From: Pedobacter alluvionis | Lineage (GTDB): Bacteria; Bacteroidota; Bacteroidia; Sphingobacteriales; Sphingobacteriaceae | Assembly (NCBI RefSeq): GCF_003664035.1 | Contig: NZ_RCCK01000013.1 | Coordinates: 62,001-126,000, forward strand | DNA length: 64,000 nucleotides | Reading direction: 5' to 3' | In this document: in pieces, positions 34,989-44,138 of the stretch | How the letters are laid out: each line of letters begins with the position of its first letter | Position numbering within the stretch: the first letter of the stretch is position 1 | Translations under genes and position numbers: made by a program | The notes under the pieces: generated by a model | The model's database searches: none | What the model was told of the DNA's origin: nothing | What the model saw: only the letters and a program-made list of their open reading frames with translations

Positions 34989-35354
34989 CTAGCTCAAATG
35001 TTTTTTTACAATTTCTTCGAGTGCAGCAATATCAAATGGTTTCGACAGGTAACTATCAGCACCGGCTTCATCGGCTAATGAAGATATATCATTATTGGCC
35101 GAAAAATAAATTACCGGAATATGCTTTAAATCAGGATGGCTTTTCAAAGCTCTGGTTGCCTGTATTCCTCCTAGATCGGGTAACCAATTATCCATAAAAA
35201 TTAAATCAGGCATATATGCTGCAACCTGTTCTTCTATATTATTGGCGTTTTCAGATGTCTTGATCTCATACCCAGCATCTTCCAAAATAAATGTACAGAG
35301 ATCAAGGATATCCCTATTATCATCAAAAACAAATATTTTTTTTGTAACTATCAT
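34989..35354 (-). CDS. Single-domain response regulator
   Basis: A 121-residue receiver domain only. The acidic pocket is DD at 11-12, the phospho-acceptor is Asp55 in LIFMDNWLPD and the conserved Lys is in YLSKPF. With no output domain it works by protein contact or phospho-relay. It is the last gene of a minus-strand run (41888 to 34989) of signalling genes, 20 bases after cheB. Confidence 0.92.
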   Translation of the reverse strand: MIVTKKIFVFDDNRDILDLCTFILEDAGYEIKTSENANNIEEQVAAYMPDLIFMDNWLPDLGGIQATRALKSHPDLKHIPVIYFSANNDISSLADEAGADSYLSKPFDIAALEEIVKKHLS

Positions 35355-35374
35355 ATTAACCTCCGAAAAAGCAA

Positions 35375-35959
35375 TTAATCATTTAAATTATTTATATAAT
35401 CAGCCATATCGTGGCCATCCAATATTACATGCGGCTTAACATTAATAACCGCCTGTTGTGGCATATACGGCATTATGGCCGTATTTGGATTCTGTATAAC
35501 GACTTTACCGCCATAATTGTTTACACTTTTTAACCCCTCTACCCCATCAGCATTAGATCCTGAAAGCAAAATACAGACCAGTTTTTCTTTAAAAACCTCA
35601 GCTGCTGATTGAAAGGTAACGTCAATTGATGGTCGCGAATAGTTTATTTTTTCAGAGTAATCTAAAGAAATACTTCGGTCTTCCTCTATCAGCGTATGGT
35701 AGTCTGCAGGCGCTATAAAAACTTTACCCGGCATTAAAAATTCCTTCTCCTCTGCCTCACCAACGGCCAATGTTGTCCGCGATTTTAATAAATCGGTTAA
35801 CAGAGATTCGTTGCTTGCCTTGCGGTGAACCACTATTATAATAGGGAAATGAATATCGTTCCGTAAGACCGGAAAAATTTCGAGCAAAACATCTAAACTA
35901 CCGGCCGAACCGCCAATAACTAATGCACTACAAGTGGTAGAACCTACAGTTTCCGCCAT
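35375..35959 (-). CDS. CheB-type protein-glutamate methylesterase, catalytic domain only
   Basis: A 194-residue hydrolase domain. Catalytic serine Ser18 is in GGSAGSLD (usual GASAGG), His45 in IIVVHRK and the third catalytic Asp in SGSNADGVEGLKSV. The receiver domain that controls classical CheB is missing, so activity must be set in trans. It overlaps the cheR gene by 16 bases. No chemoreceptor, CheA, CheW or flagellar gene is present, so the target may be another protein. Confidence 0.9.
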   Translation of the reverse strand: MAETVGSTTCSALVIGGSAGSLDVLLEIFPVLRNDIHFPIIIVVHRKASNESLLTDLLKSRTTLAVGEAEEKEFLMPGKVFIAPADYHTLIEEDRSISLDYSEKINYSRPSIDVTFQSAAEVFKEKLVCILLSGSNADGVEGLKSVNNYGGKVVIQNPNTAIMPYMPQQAVINVKPHVILDGHDMADYINNLND

Positions 35960-36762
35960 ATTTTCTCCATTTTAATCCTTTTGTATTCTTTGGCCTTCGG
36001 CCAAAACTCCAAACTTTCTTTGCTGCCCAAAGCAAGATAACCCAATTTTTCTATACTACCATCAAATAGGTTAAATACTTTATGCTGCAATTCTTTATCG
36101 AAATAAATTAAAACGTTTCTACATAAAATTAACTGAAACTCATTAAAAGAATGATCAGAAGCCAGGTTATGGGTAGAAAAGATCATCTTCCGATTTAAAC
36201 TTTCATCAAATTTGGCCAAAGAGTAGTTCGCGGTATAATAAGTAGAAAAATCTTTTAAGCCCCCTGATTGCAGATAGTTTTCGGAATATTGCTTTAAATA
36301 AGTTAATGGAAACATGCCTTTTTTTGCTTTTTCTAAAACCGATGGATTAATATCGGTAGCATAAATGAGTGACTTATGAAGCAAATTAAGTTCTTTTAAA
36401 ACAATGGCGAGCGAATAAGCTTCTTCTCCGGTAGAGCAACCCGCCACCCAAATCCGGATAAAGGGATAGGTGCCGAGTACAGGAAGTACATCATTCCTTA
36501 AAGATTTATAAAAGGAAGGATCGCGGAACATTTCGGTAACATTAACCGTGATTTCCTCTAAAAAACGTTTGAAGTATTGCTTATCTGTTCTAACCGTATA
36601 ACGAAATTCGGCGAAACTCACAAAATTATCCAGTCCATAAAGGCGTATAATCCTTCTTTTGATCGATGCATGAGAGTATTCCAGAAAATCATAACCGTGA
36701 CTTTCTAAAACATCATTCAACAGGATTTCAACCTGTTCGTTATCTATCACATCACTTATCAC
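35944..36762 (-). CDS. CheR-type protein-glutamate methyltransferase
   Basis: A 272-residue SAM-dependent enzyme. The N-terminal helical CheR_N domain (~5-55) is followed by the catalytic domain: VNVTEMFRDPSFY (family signature), SAM site IWVAGCSTGEEAYSLAIVL, YATDINPSVLEKAKKG and the LCRNVLIYFD motif. It overlaps cheB at its 3' end by 16 bases and lies 3 bases from the receiver gene upstream. Methylated partner unknown; in this cluster hybrid kinases are the likely neighbours in function. Confidence 0.92.
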   Translation of the reverse strand: MISDVIDNEQVEILLNDVLESHGYDFLEYSHASIKRRIIRLYGLDNFVSFAEFRYTVRTDKQYFKRFLEEITVNVTEMFRDPSFYKSLRNDVLPVLGTYPFIRIWVAGCSTGEEAYSLAIVLKELNLLHKSLIYATDINPSVLEKAKKGMFPLTYLKQYSENYLQSGGLKDFSTYYTANYSLAKFDESLNRKMIFSTHNLASDHSFNEFQLILCRNVLIYFDKELQHKVFNLFDGSIEKLGYLALGSKESLEFWPKAKEYKRIKMEKIWRKL

Positions 36763-36765
36763 CTG

Positions 36766-37137
36766 CTATTTTGTAAAATTTTCTATTTGCGTTAATAACT
36801 CATCAACATTTATCGGTTTTGAAACATAACCCGATGCACCGGCGCTGAGGCAACGCTCCTTATCGCCAACCATGGCTTGGGCGGTTACGGCTAACACAGG
36901 TATATCCTGCATTTTAGCCGATTTCTTCATCACAGCAATAGCCTGATAACCATCCATATCCGGCATCATCATATCCATTAAAACAATGGCAACATTATCG
37001 TGCTTTTCTAAAATAGAAAAACCATCTTTGGCACTTATAGCAGATAAACAATCAAAACCTTTGGCCTTTAAAACAGCTTTTAAAGCAAAAATGTTTCGGT
37101 TATCATCATCAATTATGAGAATTAATTTTTGAGGCAT
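36766..37137 (-). CDS. Single-domain response regulator
   Basis: I set the start at the ATG at 37137 (MPQKLILIIDDD), giving 123 residues. A longer frame reaching 37257 would overlap the hybrid-kinase gene by over 100 bases and adds 40 residues without homology. Receiver features: acidic residues at 10-12, Asp55 in VLMDMMMPD, Lys in YVSKPIN. It resembles the third receiver of the hybrid kinase upstream, suggesting it was duplicated from it. Confidence 0.9.
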   Translation of the reverse strand: MPQKLILIIDDDNRNIFALKAVLKAKGFDCLSAISAKDGFSILEKHDNVAIVLMDMMMPDMDGYQAIAVMKKSAKMQDIPVLAVTAQAMVGDKERCLSAGASGYVSKPINVDELLTQIENFTK

Positions 37138-37151
37138 AAAAATAAAATGGG

Positions 37152-40100
37152 TTATGATGTATGATGATTTTCGTATAACCAAACTCTTAATAACGAGATC
37201 AGCTGATCCATATCTACTGGTTTGCTGATGTAATCGGATGCACCTGCAGCAATACATTTTTCACGATCACCCATCATCGCTTTTGCGGTAACAGCCAAAA
37301 TTGGCAGGTTGCGGTATTTGATATCCTGTCTGATGGCTGTTGTAGTTTCATAGCCATCTAGTTCCGGCATCATCATATCCATTAAAACAACATCAATTTC
37401 GGGATTTTCATTTAATAGTTTCAGTGCTTCCTTACCATCAATGGCGGCCACTACTTTCATCTGGTGCTGCTCTAACATTTTGGTTAAAGAGAAGATATTG
37501 CGCACATCATCATCTGCTACCAGAACCGTTTTACCAACCAATACATCCTGTAGTTCGGAAAACTTTTTAGGTGTTTTGTTTTTCTCCTTGCTTTTTTCTT
37601 CTACCAGGTGAAGGAACAGGCCTGCTTCATCCAGAATACGTTGATATGAATGTGCCGTTTTTACCACAATCGAATCCGCATATTGTTTAATCCGGTTTTC
37701 TTCTCCTTTTGAAAGGTTTTTGCCAGTAAAAATAATGATTGGTAAGTTCTCTAAACCAGGTGTTTTCTTCACCACTTCAAGGGTTTCATAAGCATGCTTA
37801 TCCGGAATGCCCATATCTAAAATCACACAGTTAACTTCTGGCTTATGCAAGGCAGAAACACCTTCGTTTACCTGGTTAACAATTTCCGTCTGGATATTAA
37901 AATTGCTTAGAAAATAACTTAACGCCTTGGCATGCTGTTCATTTTCTTCTACAATAAGTACTTTTTTCGGATGACGGCTTAAGGCATGCTCCAATTTTGA
38001 AAATATCTCTTGCATGTGCTCAAAGGCAAAAGGTTTATTAATAAAATCTACCGCACCTTTTAACAAACTTTCTTTCTTAACCTGCAAAGAAGACATGATG
38101 TGTACCGGAATCGGGCGTGTTGAAGGATCCGATTTCAGCTCTTCCATTACCTGCCAGCCATCTTTAATTGGAAGTTGGATATCGAGTAAAATGGCAAGCG
38201 GCTTAAAAGTCTTAGCCATTTCAATCCCTACATCACCACGAACAGCAACCAAACCTTTATAGTTTCTTTTGCGTGTAAAATCTAAAAGTGTTTTGGCAAA
38301 AGGCGTATCGTCTTCAACAATAAGAATTACCTTATCATCGGGTTGAATATTGTCACGGTCATCTTCAATCTCTTGCGGAATATTGTCGACTGTTAAATGG
38401 CTAACTTTTTTTACCGGAGTCTCTAAGGCCATTACAGGTTTCTCCGCTTGGGGTACTACACCTTCAAAACCTTTATTTTTATCAATGGGTAGGGTAAGTG
38501 TAAAAATACTTCCTTTCCCCTCCGCGCTTTTTAAATCAATATATCCGCCCAATAGTTTGGCCAGCTCTCTGCTAATGGAAAGACCCAGACCTGTGCCACC
38601 AAACTTGCGGCGCGTAGAGCCATCGGCCTGTTGAAAGGCTTCGAATACCATGCCTTGCTTTTCGGGCGCAATACCTACACCTGTATCGGTCACCTTAAAT
38701 ACCAGTGCACCTAATTTTTCATTCGTATTGATATTCAGGGTTACAGTACCTACCGTAGTAAATTTAATGGCATTTGATAGCAGGTTTTTAATAATCTGCT
38801 CGAGGCGCATTTTATCGGTATGAAAAAACTCAGGAACTTCTGCCGATTTTTCGATCACAAAGTTAAGGTTCTTATCTTTAGCTAAAGGGTTAAATAGCGA
38901 ACGCATGCCTGAAATGATTTCGTCAACCTGAATATTTGTCCGGTCGAGTTCCATTTTACCTGCCTCAATTTTAGAAAGGTCCAGAATTTCGTCGATTAAA
39001 CTTAAAAGGCCCTGACCTGAGCTTTGAATAACTTCTGCGTATTCCTGATGCTCAGGATCCATAGCCTCATTTTCGGCCATTAATCTCGACAATAACAATA
39101 TGGAGTTGAGTGGGGTTCTTAACTCGTGCGACATATTGGCCAAAAACTCTGATTTGTACCTTGTACTCAACTCCAGTGCTTCTGCCTTTTGTTGAATTTC
39201 TATATTGCGCTCTTCTATCAGTTCGTTCTTTTCTTCCAGTAAGCTGCTTCTTTCTTCCAGCTCCTGGTTACTCTGCAACAATTCTTCTTGCTGTACACGT
39301 AGTTCTTCTTCACTGGCCTGAAGTTTCTGTGCCTGTGCTTCGAGCTCTGCATTTAAACCTTCCAGTTCATTGTGCTGAACTTGCAACTCTTCTGATTGTG
39401 CCTGCGTTTCTTCCAGCAATTGCTGCAGTTTTAGCCTGTTCTGTGCACCCAGCAATGCGGTACCCACATCAGATAAAACCAGGTTTAAAAAGTGTAATTG
39501 CAAATCACTGTACTTACCAATGGTGCCCAGTTCTAACCCGCCTATTGAAATTTCATTTCTAATAATTGGGAGCACAATTACCTGCGCTGGTTTAATATTT
39601 CCAGTGGCATGCGTAATGGTTAGATCGTTCTGCGGAACATCATCCAACAATATTGGCTTACCCGATTTAACCGCCTGGCCAATTAAGCCCTGGCCAAGTT
39701 CTAAACTTTGGGTTAGATCTTGTTTCTTTAAAGCATATTGCCCCTTTAAATGCAGGTATCCATCATCTTTAAATAAATAAATGGCACCTACCTGGCTCCT
39801 GGTATAATTAGCCAAAAATTCGATAATATCTTCAGCCAGGTGGAAAACATCTTTTTCGCCAACCATTTTCATGTTTAGGTTAGCTACACCAGTTTGCAGC
39901 CATTCATTCTCTTCTAAAGTATCGAAAGATTTTTTCAATGAATACGACATCGTATTCAGCGATTCAGAAAGTTCGCCAATATCATCCTGGCTTTGGCTAT
40001 CTAGTTTTACGCCGTAGTTTCCATTAGATATTTGAAAAGCAATTTCTTTAATGGCCGCAATACGTTTCTCCATCTCATACTTTTTATCCTCAATTTCTTT

Positions 40101-40736
40101 TTGAAGTTTAACACGTTCATCAAAATCGATAGATACTTTTCTATAAAAGAACAAGGTAATGAGTATAGCAAGAACCGCAGCTATTAAAATCAGAATCGGG
40201 GTATAAGAGGTCAGTTTGTTCAGTTCTACCGTACGACTTTCGAGTAACCTGCGTTCTTCTTTAACCATGCGGTTAACAACATTACGGGCCTGATCCATAT
40301 AGGTTTTTCCTTCTAAAAGCGCCGTTGGATCGATCTGCCCGCCCAGCGATTTGATTTCTATTGTAGAAGAAATGATATTCAGTCTACGGGCCAGGATATT
40401 TCTTAGTTCAGCAACATTTTTCTGCTGAATGGCATTGTCTTTAGTTTGTGCCTCTATCCTGTTTAAAGCGGCCATTGCCGTGTCGGTAGAGCCATAATAA
40501 GGCTGCAGAAATATTTTGTTTCCCGTTAGAAGGTAGCCTCGTTGTCCGGTTTCGGCATCTTTCAAGGTAGAAATTACACCTTCGGTGGTTAAAATTACTT
40601 CATCGCTGTGTTTAACCAGTTCAGTGCTTTTAATAAGGTTACCAATACTTACGTAAGAGGCCAGCGAACTGATAAATAGAATAATTAGCGATAAGCCAAG
40701 ACCTAAACGTAAATTACTTTTAAGAGTTGTTTTCAT
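37152..40736 (-). CDS. Hybrid histidine kinase: CHASE3 - HAMP - GAF - HisKA/HATPase - three receivers
   Basis: A 1194-residue sensor. Two membrane segments (~10-32, ~178-197) bracket a CHASE3-like extracytoplasmic helical domain (ETGQRGYLLTG is its signature). HAMP spans ~200-275, GAF ~285-435, a long Glu/Gln-rich coiled coil ~440-525, the DHp helix with His537 in NMSHELRTPLNS, and the ATPase domain ~640-760 (N box IIKNLLSNAIKFT; GGTGLGLSISREL). Receivers follow: ~800-920 (VEDD), ~925-1045 (VEENEQ, phospho-site in VILDMGIPD) and ~1070-1190 (ADDDVRN; VLMDMMMPE). It sits 18 bases downstream of the REC-kinase. Multi-step phospho-relay is the likely mode. Ligand unknown. Confidence 0.94.
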   Translation of the reverse strand: MKTTLKSNLRLGLGLSLIILFISSLASYVSIGNLIKSTELVKHSDEVILTTEGVISTLKDAETGQRGYLLTGNKIFLQPYYGSTDTAMAALNRIEAQTKDNAIQQKNVAELRNILARRLNIISSTIEIKSLGGQIDPTALLEGKTYMDQARNVVNRMVKEERRLLESRTVELNKLTSYTPILILIAAVLAILITLFFYRKVSIDFDERVKLQKEIEDKKYEMEKRIAAIKEIAFQISNGNYGVKLDSQSQDDIGELSESLNTMSYSLKKSFDTLEENEWLQTGVANLNMKMVGEKDVFHLAEDIIEFLANYTRSQVGAIYLFKDDGYLHLKGQYALKKQDLTQSLELGQGLIGQAVKSGKPILLDDVPQNDLTITHATGNIKPAQVIVLPIIRNEISIGGLELGTIGKYSDLQLHFLNLVLSDVGTALLGAQNRLKLQQLLEETQAQSEELQVQHNELEGLNAELEAQAQKLQASEEELRVQQEELLQSNQELEERSSLLEEKNELIEERNIEIQQKAEALELSTRYKSEFLANMSHELRTPLNSILLLSRLMAENEAMDPEHQEYAEVIQSSGQGLLSLIDEILDLSKIEAGKMELDRTNIQVDEIISGMRSLFNPLAKDKNLNFVIEKSAEVPEFFHTDKMRLEQIIKNLLSNAIKFTTVGTVTLNINTNEKLGALVFKVTDTGVGIAPEKQGMVFEAFQQADGSTRRKFGGTGLGLSISRELAKLLGGYIDLKSAEGKGSIFTLTLPIDKNKGFEGVVPQAEKPVMALETPVKKVSHLTVDNIPQEIEDDRDNIQPDDKVILIVEDDTPFAKTLLDFTRKRNYKGLVAVRGDVGIEMAKTFKPLAILLDIQLPIKDGWQVMEELKSDPSTRPIPVHIMSSLQVKKESLLKGAVDFINKPFAFEHMQEIFSKLEHALSRHPKKVLIVEENEQHAKALSYFLSNFNIQTEIVNQVNEGVSALHKPEVNCVILDMGIPDKHAYETLEVVKKTPGLENLPIIIFTGKNLSKGEENRIKQYADSIVVKTAHSYQRILDEAGLFLHLVEEKSKEKNKTPKKFSELQDVLVGKTVLVADDDVRNIFSLTKMLEQHQMKVVAAIDGKEALKLLNENPEIDVVLMDMMMPELDGYETTTAIRQDIKYRNLPILAVTAKAMMGDREKCIAAGASDYISKPVDMDQLISLLRVWLYENHHTS

Positions 40737-40754
40737 TATATGGATTAAGGATAA

Positions 40755-41888
40755 TTAGATCTGGTTTTTAAGGATTTCTTCTTCAGTAATGGGAACAATA
40801 AAGTAAAACTCCGATCCTTCATCGGGAACGCTGTTTACGCCGATGGTACCGCCATGGCGGTTAATAATTTCGGAACAGATGTACAAACCAATCCCCAGGC
40901 CGTTAAAGCGGTGGCTGTTTTCTTCTACCCGATAAAATTTATCGAAAATTTTATGTTGCTGTTCTTTTGAAATGCCTATTCCAAAATCTTTTACAGCCAC
41001 GTAAAGTTTTTCATCTTTAATGTGTGTGATTACATTAACCTGATTTGTACCAGGGGCATATTTAATGGCATTGGTAATAAAATTGATGACCACTTGCTCC
41101 AGGCGCATCTCATCACCAAATATCATTTCGTCTGTTTTGCCCAGTTTGCTGATCTTAAAATCGGGATTAGATTGCTGCAACATTTCTATCGCATTATTTA
41201 CCATGTTATCCGCACAAAAGCTTTTCATGTTAAACTTCATCTTTCCGCTTTCAATTTTTGAGATATCGAGCAGATCGGCAATTAATTCGTTTAGTTTTTC
41301 GAGCTGGATACTCGCCTTTTCGAGATGATTCTGCGCCATGGTTTTATCATCTCTGTTAATACTACGCTGTAGCAACTGAATATAGCCCTTTACACTAGTT
41401 AAGGGCGTTTTAAGTTCATGGCTGGCTATACTGATAAATTCGTCTTTTTTATGTTCGGCCTGTTTCCTGAATTCAATTTCTTCGAGCAGTTTTTCCTGTA
41501 CCTCGTTAAGCTTTCTATTCTGCTCATAAATGCGATAAAACGTTTTTATTTTAAGGAGCAGCACATTAATATCAACTGGCTTGGTGATGTAATCCAATCC
41601 ACCGCTCAGGTATCCTTTGGTAATAAATTTTAACTCTGTATTTACAGCTGAAAGAAATATAATGGCGGTATCTTTTGCCTTACTAAAACCCGAGATGGCT
41701 TCAGCTACCTCAAAGCCATCCATATCAGGCATTTGTACATCAAGAATAATCAGGACGTAATTATTTTTTAAGACCTTTTTCAGGGCTTCTTCACCAGATG
41801 ATGCGGTATCAACCTCAAAATTGTGCGCCTGGAGTACTTTCTGTAACGAGATCAGGTTTTCGGGCCTGTCATCAACTATAAGGATCAT
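40755..41888 (-). CDS. Receiver - histidine kinase protein
   Basis: About 377 residues from the ATG at 41888 (MILIVDDRPENL); an upstream start at 41948 would add 20 unconserved residues. The N-terminal receiver has Asp50 in LIILDVQMPD and Lys in ITKPVD; a short coiled coil leads to the DHp helix with His157 in IASHELKTPLTSV and an ATPase domain with NFITNAIKYAPG and NGLGIGLYICSEI. No membrane segments, so cytoplasmic. The receiver-kinase order implies control by an upstream kinase. It appears to be the first gene of the signalling cluster. Confidence 0.92.
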   Translation of the reverse strand: MILIVDDRPENLISLQKVLQAHNFEVDTASSGEEALKKVLKNNYVLIILDVQMPDMDGFEVAEAISGFSKAKDTAIIFLSAVNTELKFITKGYLSGGLDYITKPVDINVLLLKIKTFYRIYEQNRKLNEVQEKLLEEIEFRKQAEHKKDEFISIASHELKTPLTSVKGYIQLLQRSINRDDKTMAQNHLEKASIQLEKLNELIADLLDISKIESGKMKFNMKSFCADNMVNNAIEMLQQSNPDFKISKLGKTDEMIFGDEMRLEQVVINFITNAIKYAPGTNQVNVITHIKDEKLYVAVKDFGIGISKEQQHKIFDKFYRVEENSHRFNGLGIGLYICSEIINRHGGTIGVNSVPDEGSEFYFIVPITEEEILKNQI

Positions 41889-41992
41889 CTTTATTAAAAC
41901 AAATAGGAAGCCGGGATAATTAGTTTGGTTTCGAGATAAGAATCTCATTAACTGTAAACGAACAGTTCGCTTTTAAAAAAGTTTTGATTTTT

Positions 41993-42838
41993 TTATAAAT
42001 TACTTGAATTAAAAGTATCTCCCTGTTTAATATCTCCCGTTTCAAAGCCTTTTTTAAACCAATACATCCGCTGCGCAGAGGTACCATGGGTAAAAGAATC
42101 GGGTTGAACTTCGCCTGTTGCCTGTTTTTGCAATTTATCATCGCCTATGGCATTGGCCGCCGTTAGCGCTTCTTCTATGTCGCCTTCATCCAATTTGAAA
42201 TCTTTAAGGTTCTGGGCATTGTGCGCCCAAAGTCCGGCAAAAAAATCGGCCTGTAATTCTAATTTCACAGATAAGCGGTTATATTCTTTTTCGCTAACCT
42301 GACCACGTGCCTGGTCTAACTTTTCCGAAATTCCCAATAAATTTTGAACGTGGTGTCCAACTTCATGTGCAATTACATAAGCCTGGGCAAAATCTCCGGC
42401 AGCACCGAAACGGTTTTTTAAATCATCATAAAAGGATAAATCGATGTATACTTTATGGTCGCCAGGACAGTAAAACGGACCAACGGAAGATTGCGCATAA
42501 CCACAGGTGGTTTGTACACCATCTCGAAACAACACTAATTTAGGATTTTCATAAGTTTGATTCATTTTTTGAAATTCCTGCTCCCACACTTCTCTGGTAG
42601 ATTGCAGAACGTTGGCTACAAAGCGACCTTCAGCATCTTCTGGAACGCCAGTTTTTGCTTCGGTTTGCTGCCCGGCACCTTCCACCGGCAATTGACCAAC
42701 TAATCCTGTCAAATCTTTTCCGAAGATAAGCCCCAATACCACTACAATGATACCGATACCGCCACCCAGAATTGTTTTGCCGCCACCACCAGACCGCCTG
42801 TCTTCTACATCTTCACTTCCTTTACCAAACCATTGCAT
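41993..42838 (-). CDS. Neutral zinc metallopeptidase, YpfJ family
   Basis: A 281-residue, KPN_02809-type (DUF2344-like naming varies) metalloprotease. The N-terminus has RRSGGGG, a membrane segment at ~25-43 and then the catalytic domain with VIAHEVGHHVQNLLG (HExxH) and the third ligand in ELQADFFAGLWAH. Other family marks are VGPFYCPGDHKVYIDLSFYDDL and the C-terminal DSFTHGTSAQRMYWFKKGF. It is likely anchored in the inner membrane facing the periplasm. No partner gene; substrate unknown. Confidence 0.92.
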   Translation of the reverse strand: MQWFGKGSEDVEDRRSGGGGKTILGGGIGIIVVVLGLIFGKDLTGLVGQLPVEGAGQQTEAKTGVPEDAEGRFVANVLQSTREVWEQEFQKMNQTYENPKLVLFRDGVQTTCGYAQSSVGPFYCPGDHKVYIDLSFYDDLKNRFGAAGDFAQAYVIAHEVGHHVQNLLGISEKLDQARGQVSEKEYNRLSVKLELQADFFAGLWAHNAQNLKDFKLDEGDIEEALTAANAIGDDKLQKQATGEVQPDSFTHGTSAQRMYWFKKGFETGDIKQGDTFNSSNL

Positions 42839-43054
42839 AATTTAATTTTTTAGTTTAATGATTAACCTTAATTATGGGATAATTGTTATGCTAAAGTATA
42901 AATTATTTTTATTGATTTTTTCTTTTGGATTGTGGCTATAGAACATCTTTGCTTTTTGGCAAGAAAGCAAAAGCTTTAAAAAACATTTATTATAAAAGTA
43001 TTTGTTAACTTTAATAGACCCTCTACGACAATAGTAACATTAATAAGTCAATCT

Positions 43055-43644
43055 ATGGTTAATACATGGGAAGTGCTCAAGCATGGGGAAAGATTAATTG
43101 CAGCAATTGAAACTCCACCAACGGTAAGAGATTTATCTTTTAATAATAGAATTACCCCTGCATTTGACATGCTTTTTGTTCAAAGTCCAAATGGCAATTA
43201 TATCTTGATCATTTATATGAGAATAAAAATAATTTATACAGATCGGACTAATCAATATTGGACTTTTATAGACAAAGATACTTTTGAAAAGAATTTTAGG
43301 TTTTCACTTAACAGAGCCGCCATATTCACTTATAATCACTGGACTTTAAATGTCGTAAAATTAAGAAAAGGTGAATGGGCGCAAAGTTATGTTACAAGCA
43401 GTTTAAGAACAGGCGATTTTGACAACAATGATTTTGACTATGTTAAAAAAGTGCTAGAACCTATCAAAGAGGAATTATTCATGAGTTTGGCCATATGCTG
43501 GGCTTAGATGATGAATATAATTTAGGTGTACATATCTCAGATTTAGAATCGGTGATGAATTCTGGCGAGACGATAAGGCAAAGACACCGTGTGGTATATA
43601 TTCTATGGCTCGAAAAAACGTTAAGAGAAAAAAATATACATTAA
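43055..43644 (+). pseudogene. Frameshifted metzincin-like zinc metalloprotease (~196 residues if the frames are joined)
   Basis: From 43055 frame 2 runs ~132 codons, to a stop after 43501. The zinc motif HEFGHMLGLDDEY (43480-43518) and a Met-turn candidate SVMNSGETIRQRH, ending in taa at 43642-43644, lie in frame 1, open from 43447. Joining the frames by a -1 step in the A6 run 43445-43450 gives VKKSARTYQRGIIHEFGHML, which reads as a natural junction; the other frame reads VLEPIKEELF. So the gene lost one A, or is read by -1 frameshifting or slippage. HExxHxxGxxD plus Met-turn is the metzincin plan. The lipoprotein gene starts 2 bases later, so translational coupling to the frame-1 stop is plausible. 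No signal peptide is visible. Confidence 0.75.
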
Positions 43645-43646
43645 TC

Positions 43647-44042
43647 ATGAAAGCAAAAATATTCTATATTATCATCTTATTTTTGAATATATCTTGCCGC
43701 CAAAATAAAGATACTATGGCATCAAATGAAACTACGAATACATCCTTTAAAGTGCAATGGGATCAACTAAAAGCTGAAAAAGATAAAAAAAAAGAAAAGA
43801 ATTTGGTTGTTAAATTTATAAAATTAGTACAGGAAAAAAATTATGGGATTGCCAACCCAACCTATGTAAACTACAACGGAAAAACAGCCCCATTATCCAA
43901 TCTTTTTGAAGATGAAAAACCTGATCAGCTGAAAAGCATTAATATTGAGATATTAGATAGAAAAGGTATAGCTCCCAACGAGAAGCTTGGCAATTGGAAG
44001 CCCCTTGATTACAAATCTGCTCTGTTATTTCTGCAGGAATAG
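43647..44042 (+). CDS. Hypothetical lipoprotein linked to the metzincin-like gene
   Basis: I place the start at the ATG at 43647, giving 131 residues: a signal peptide with lipobox LNIS-C17, a Thr/Asn-rich linker, a Lys/Glu-rich helical segment (QLKAEKDKKKEKN) and a C-terminal domain I do not recognise. An upstream in-frame ATG at 43605 overlaps the protease and would hide the signal peptide. The start lies 2 bases after the frame-1 stop of the protease. It may act with or on the protease (substrate, anchor or inhibitor), without direct evidence. Confidence 0.7.
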   Translation: MKAKIFYIIILFLNISCRQNKDTMASNETTNTSFKVQWDQLKAEKDKKKEKNLVVKFIKLVQEKNYGIANPTYVNYNGKTAPLSNLFEDEKPDQLKSINIEILDRKGIAPNEKLGNWKPLDYKSALLFLQE

Positions 44043-44084
44043 CTTAGGTTATCTTCCATTTCAGAAAAAAAATCAAATCCAAAA

Positions 44085-44121
44085 AAAAGATGCTATCCCC
44101 AGATACGAGATAGCATCTTTT
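44085..44121. terminator. Bidirectional terminator between the lipoprotein gene and gltX
   Basis: Stem AAAGATGCTATC / GATAGCATCTTT with an A-tract before and a T-tract after, so it can serve both convergent transcripts. Confidence 0.88.
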
Positions 44122-44138
44122 ATTTTCGCCAAATTACA

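Noticed and set aside
34989..36762. A standard chemotaxis operon
   Set aside because: Only CheB, CheR and receivers are present; no CheA, CheW, receptor or flagellar gene, and the CheB lacks its receiver domain.
39110..39562. A 150-codon frame antisense to the hybrid kinase
   Set aside because: Shadow of the coiled-coil and GAF coding region.
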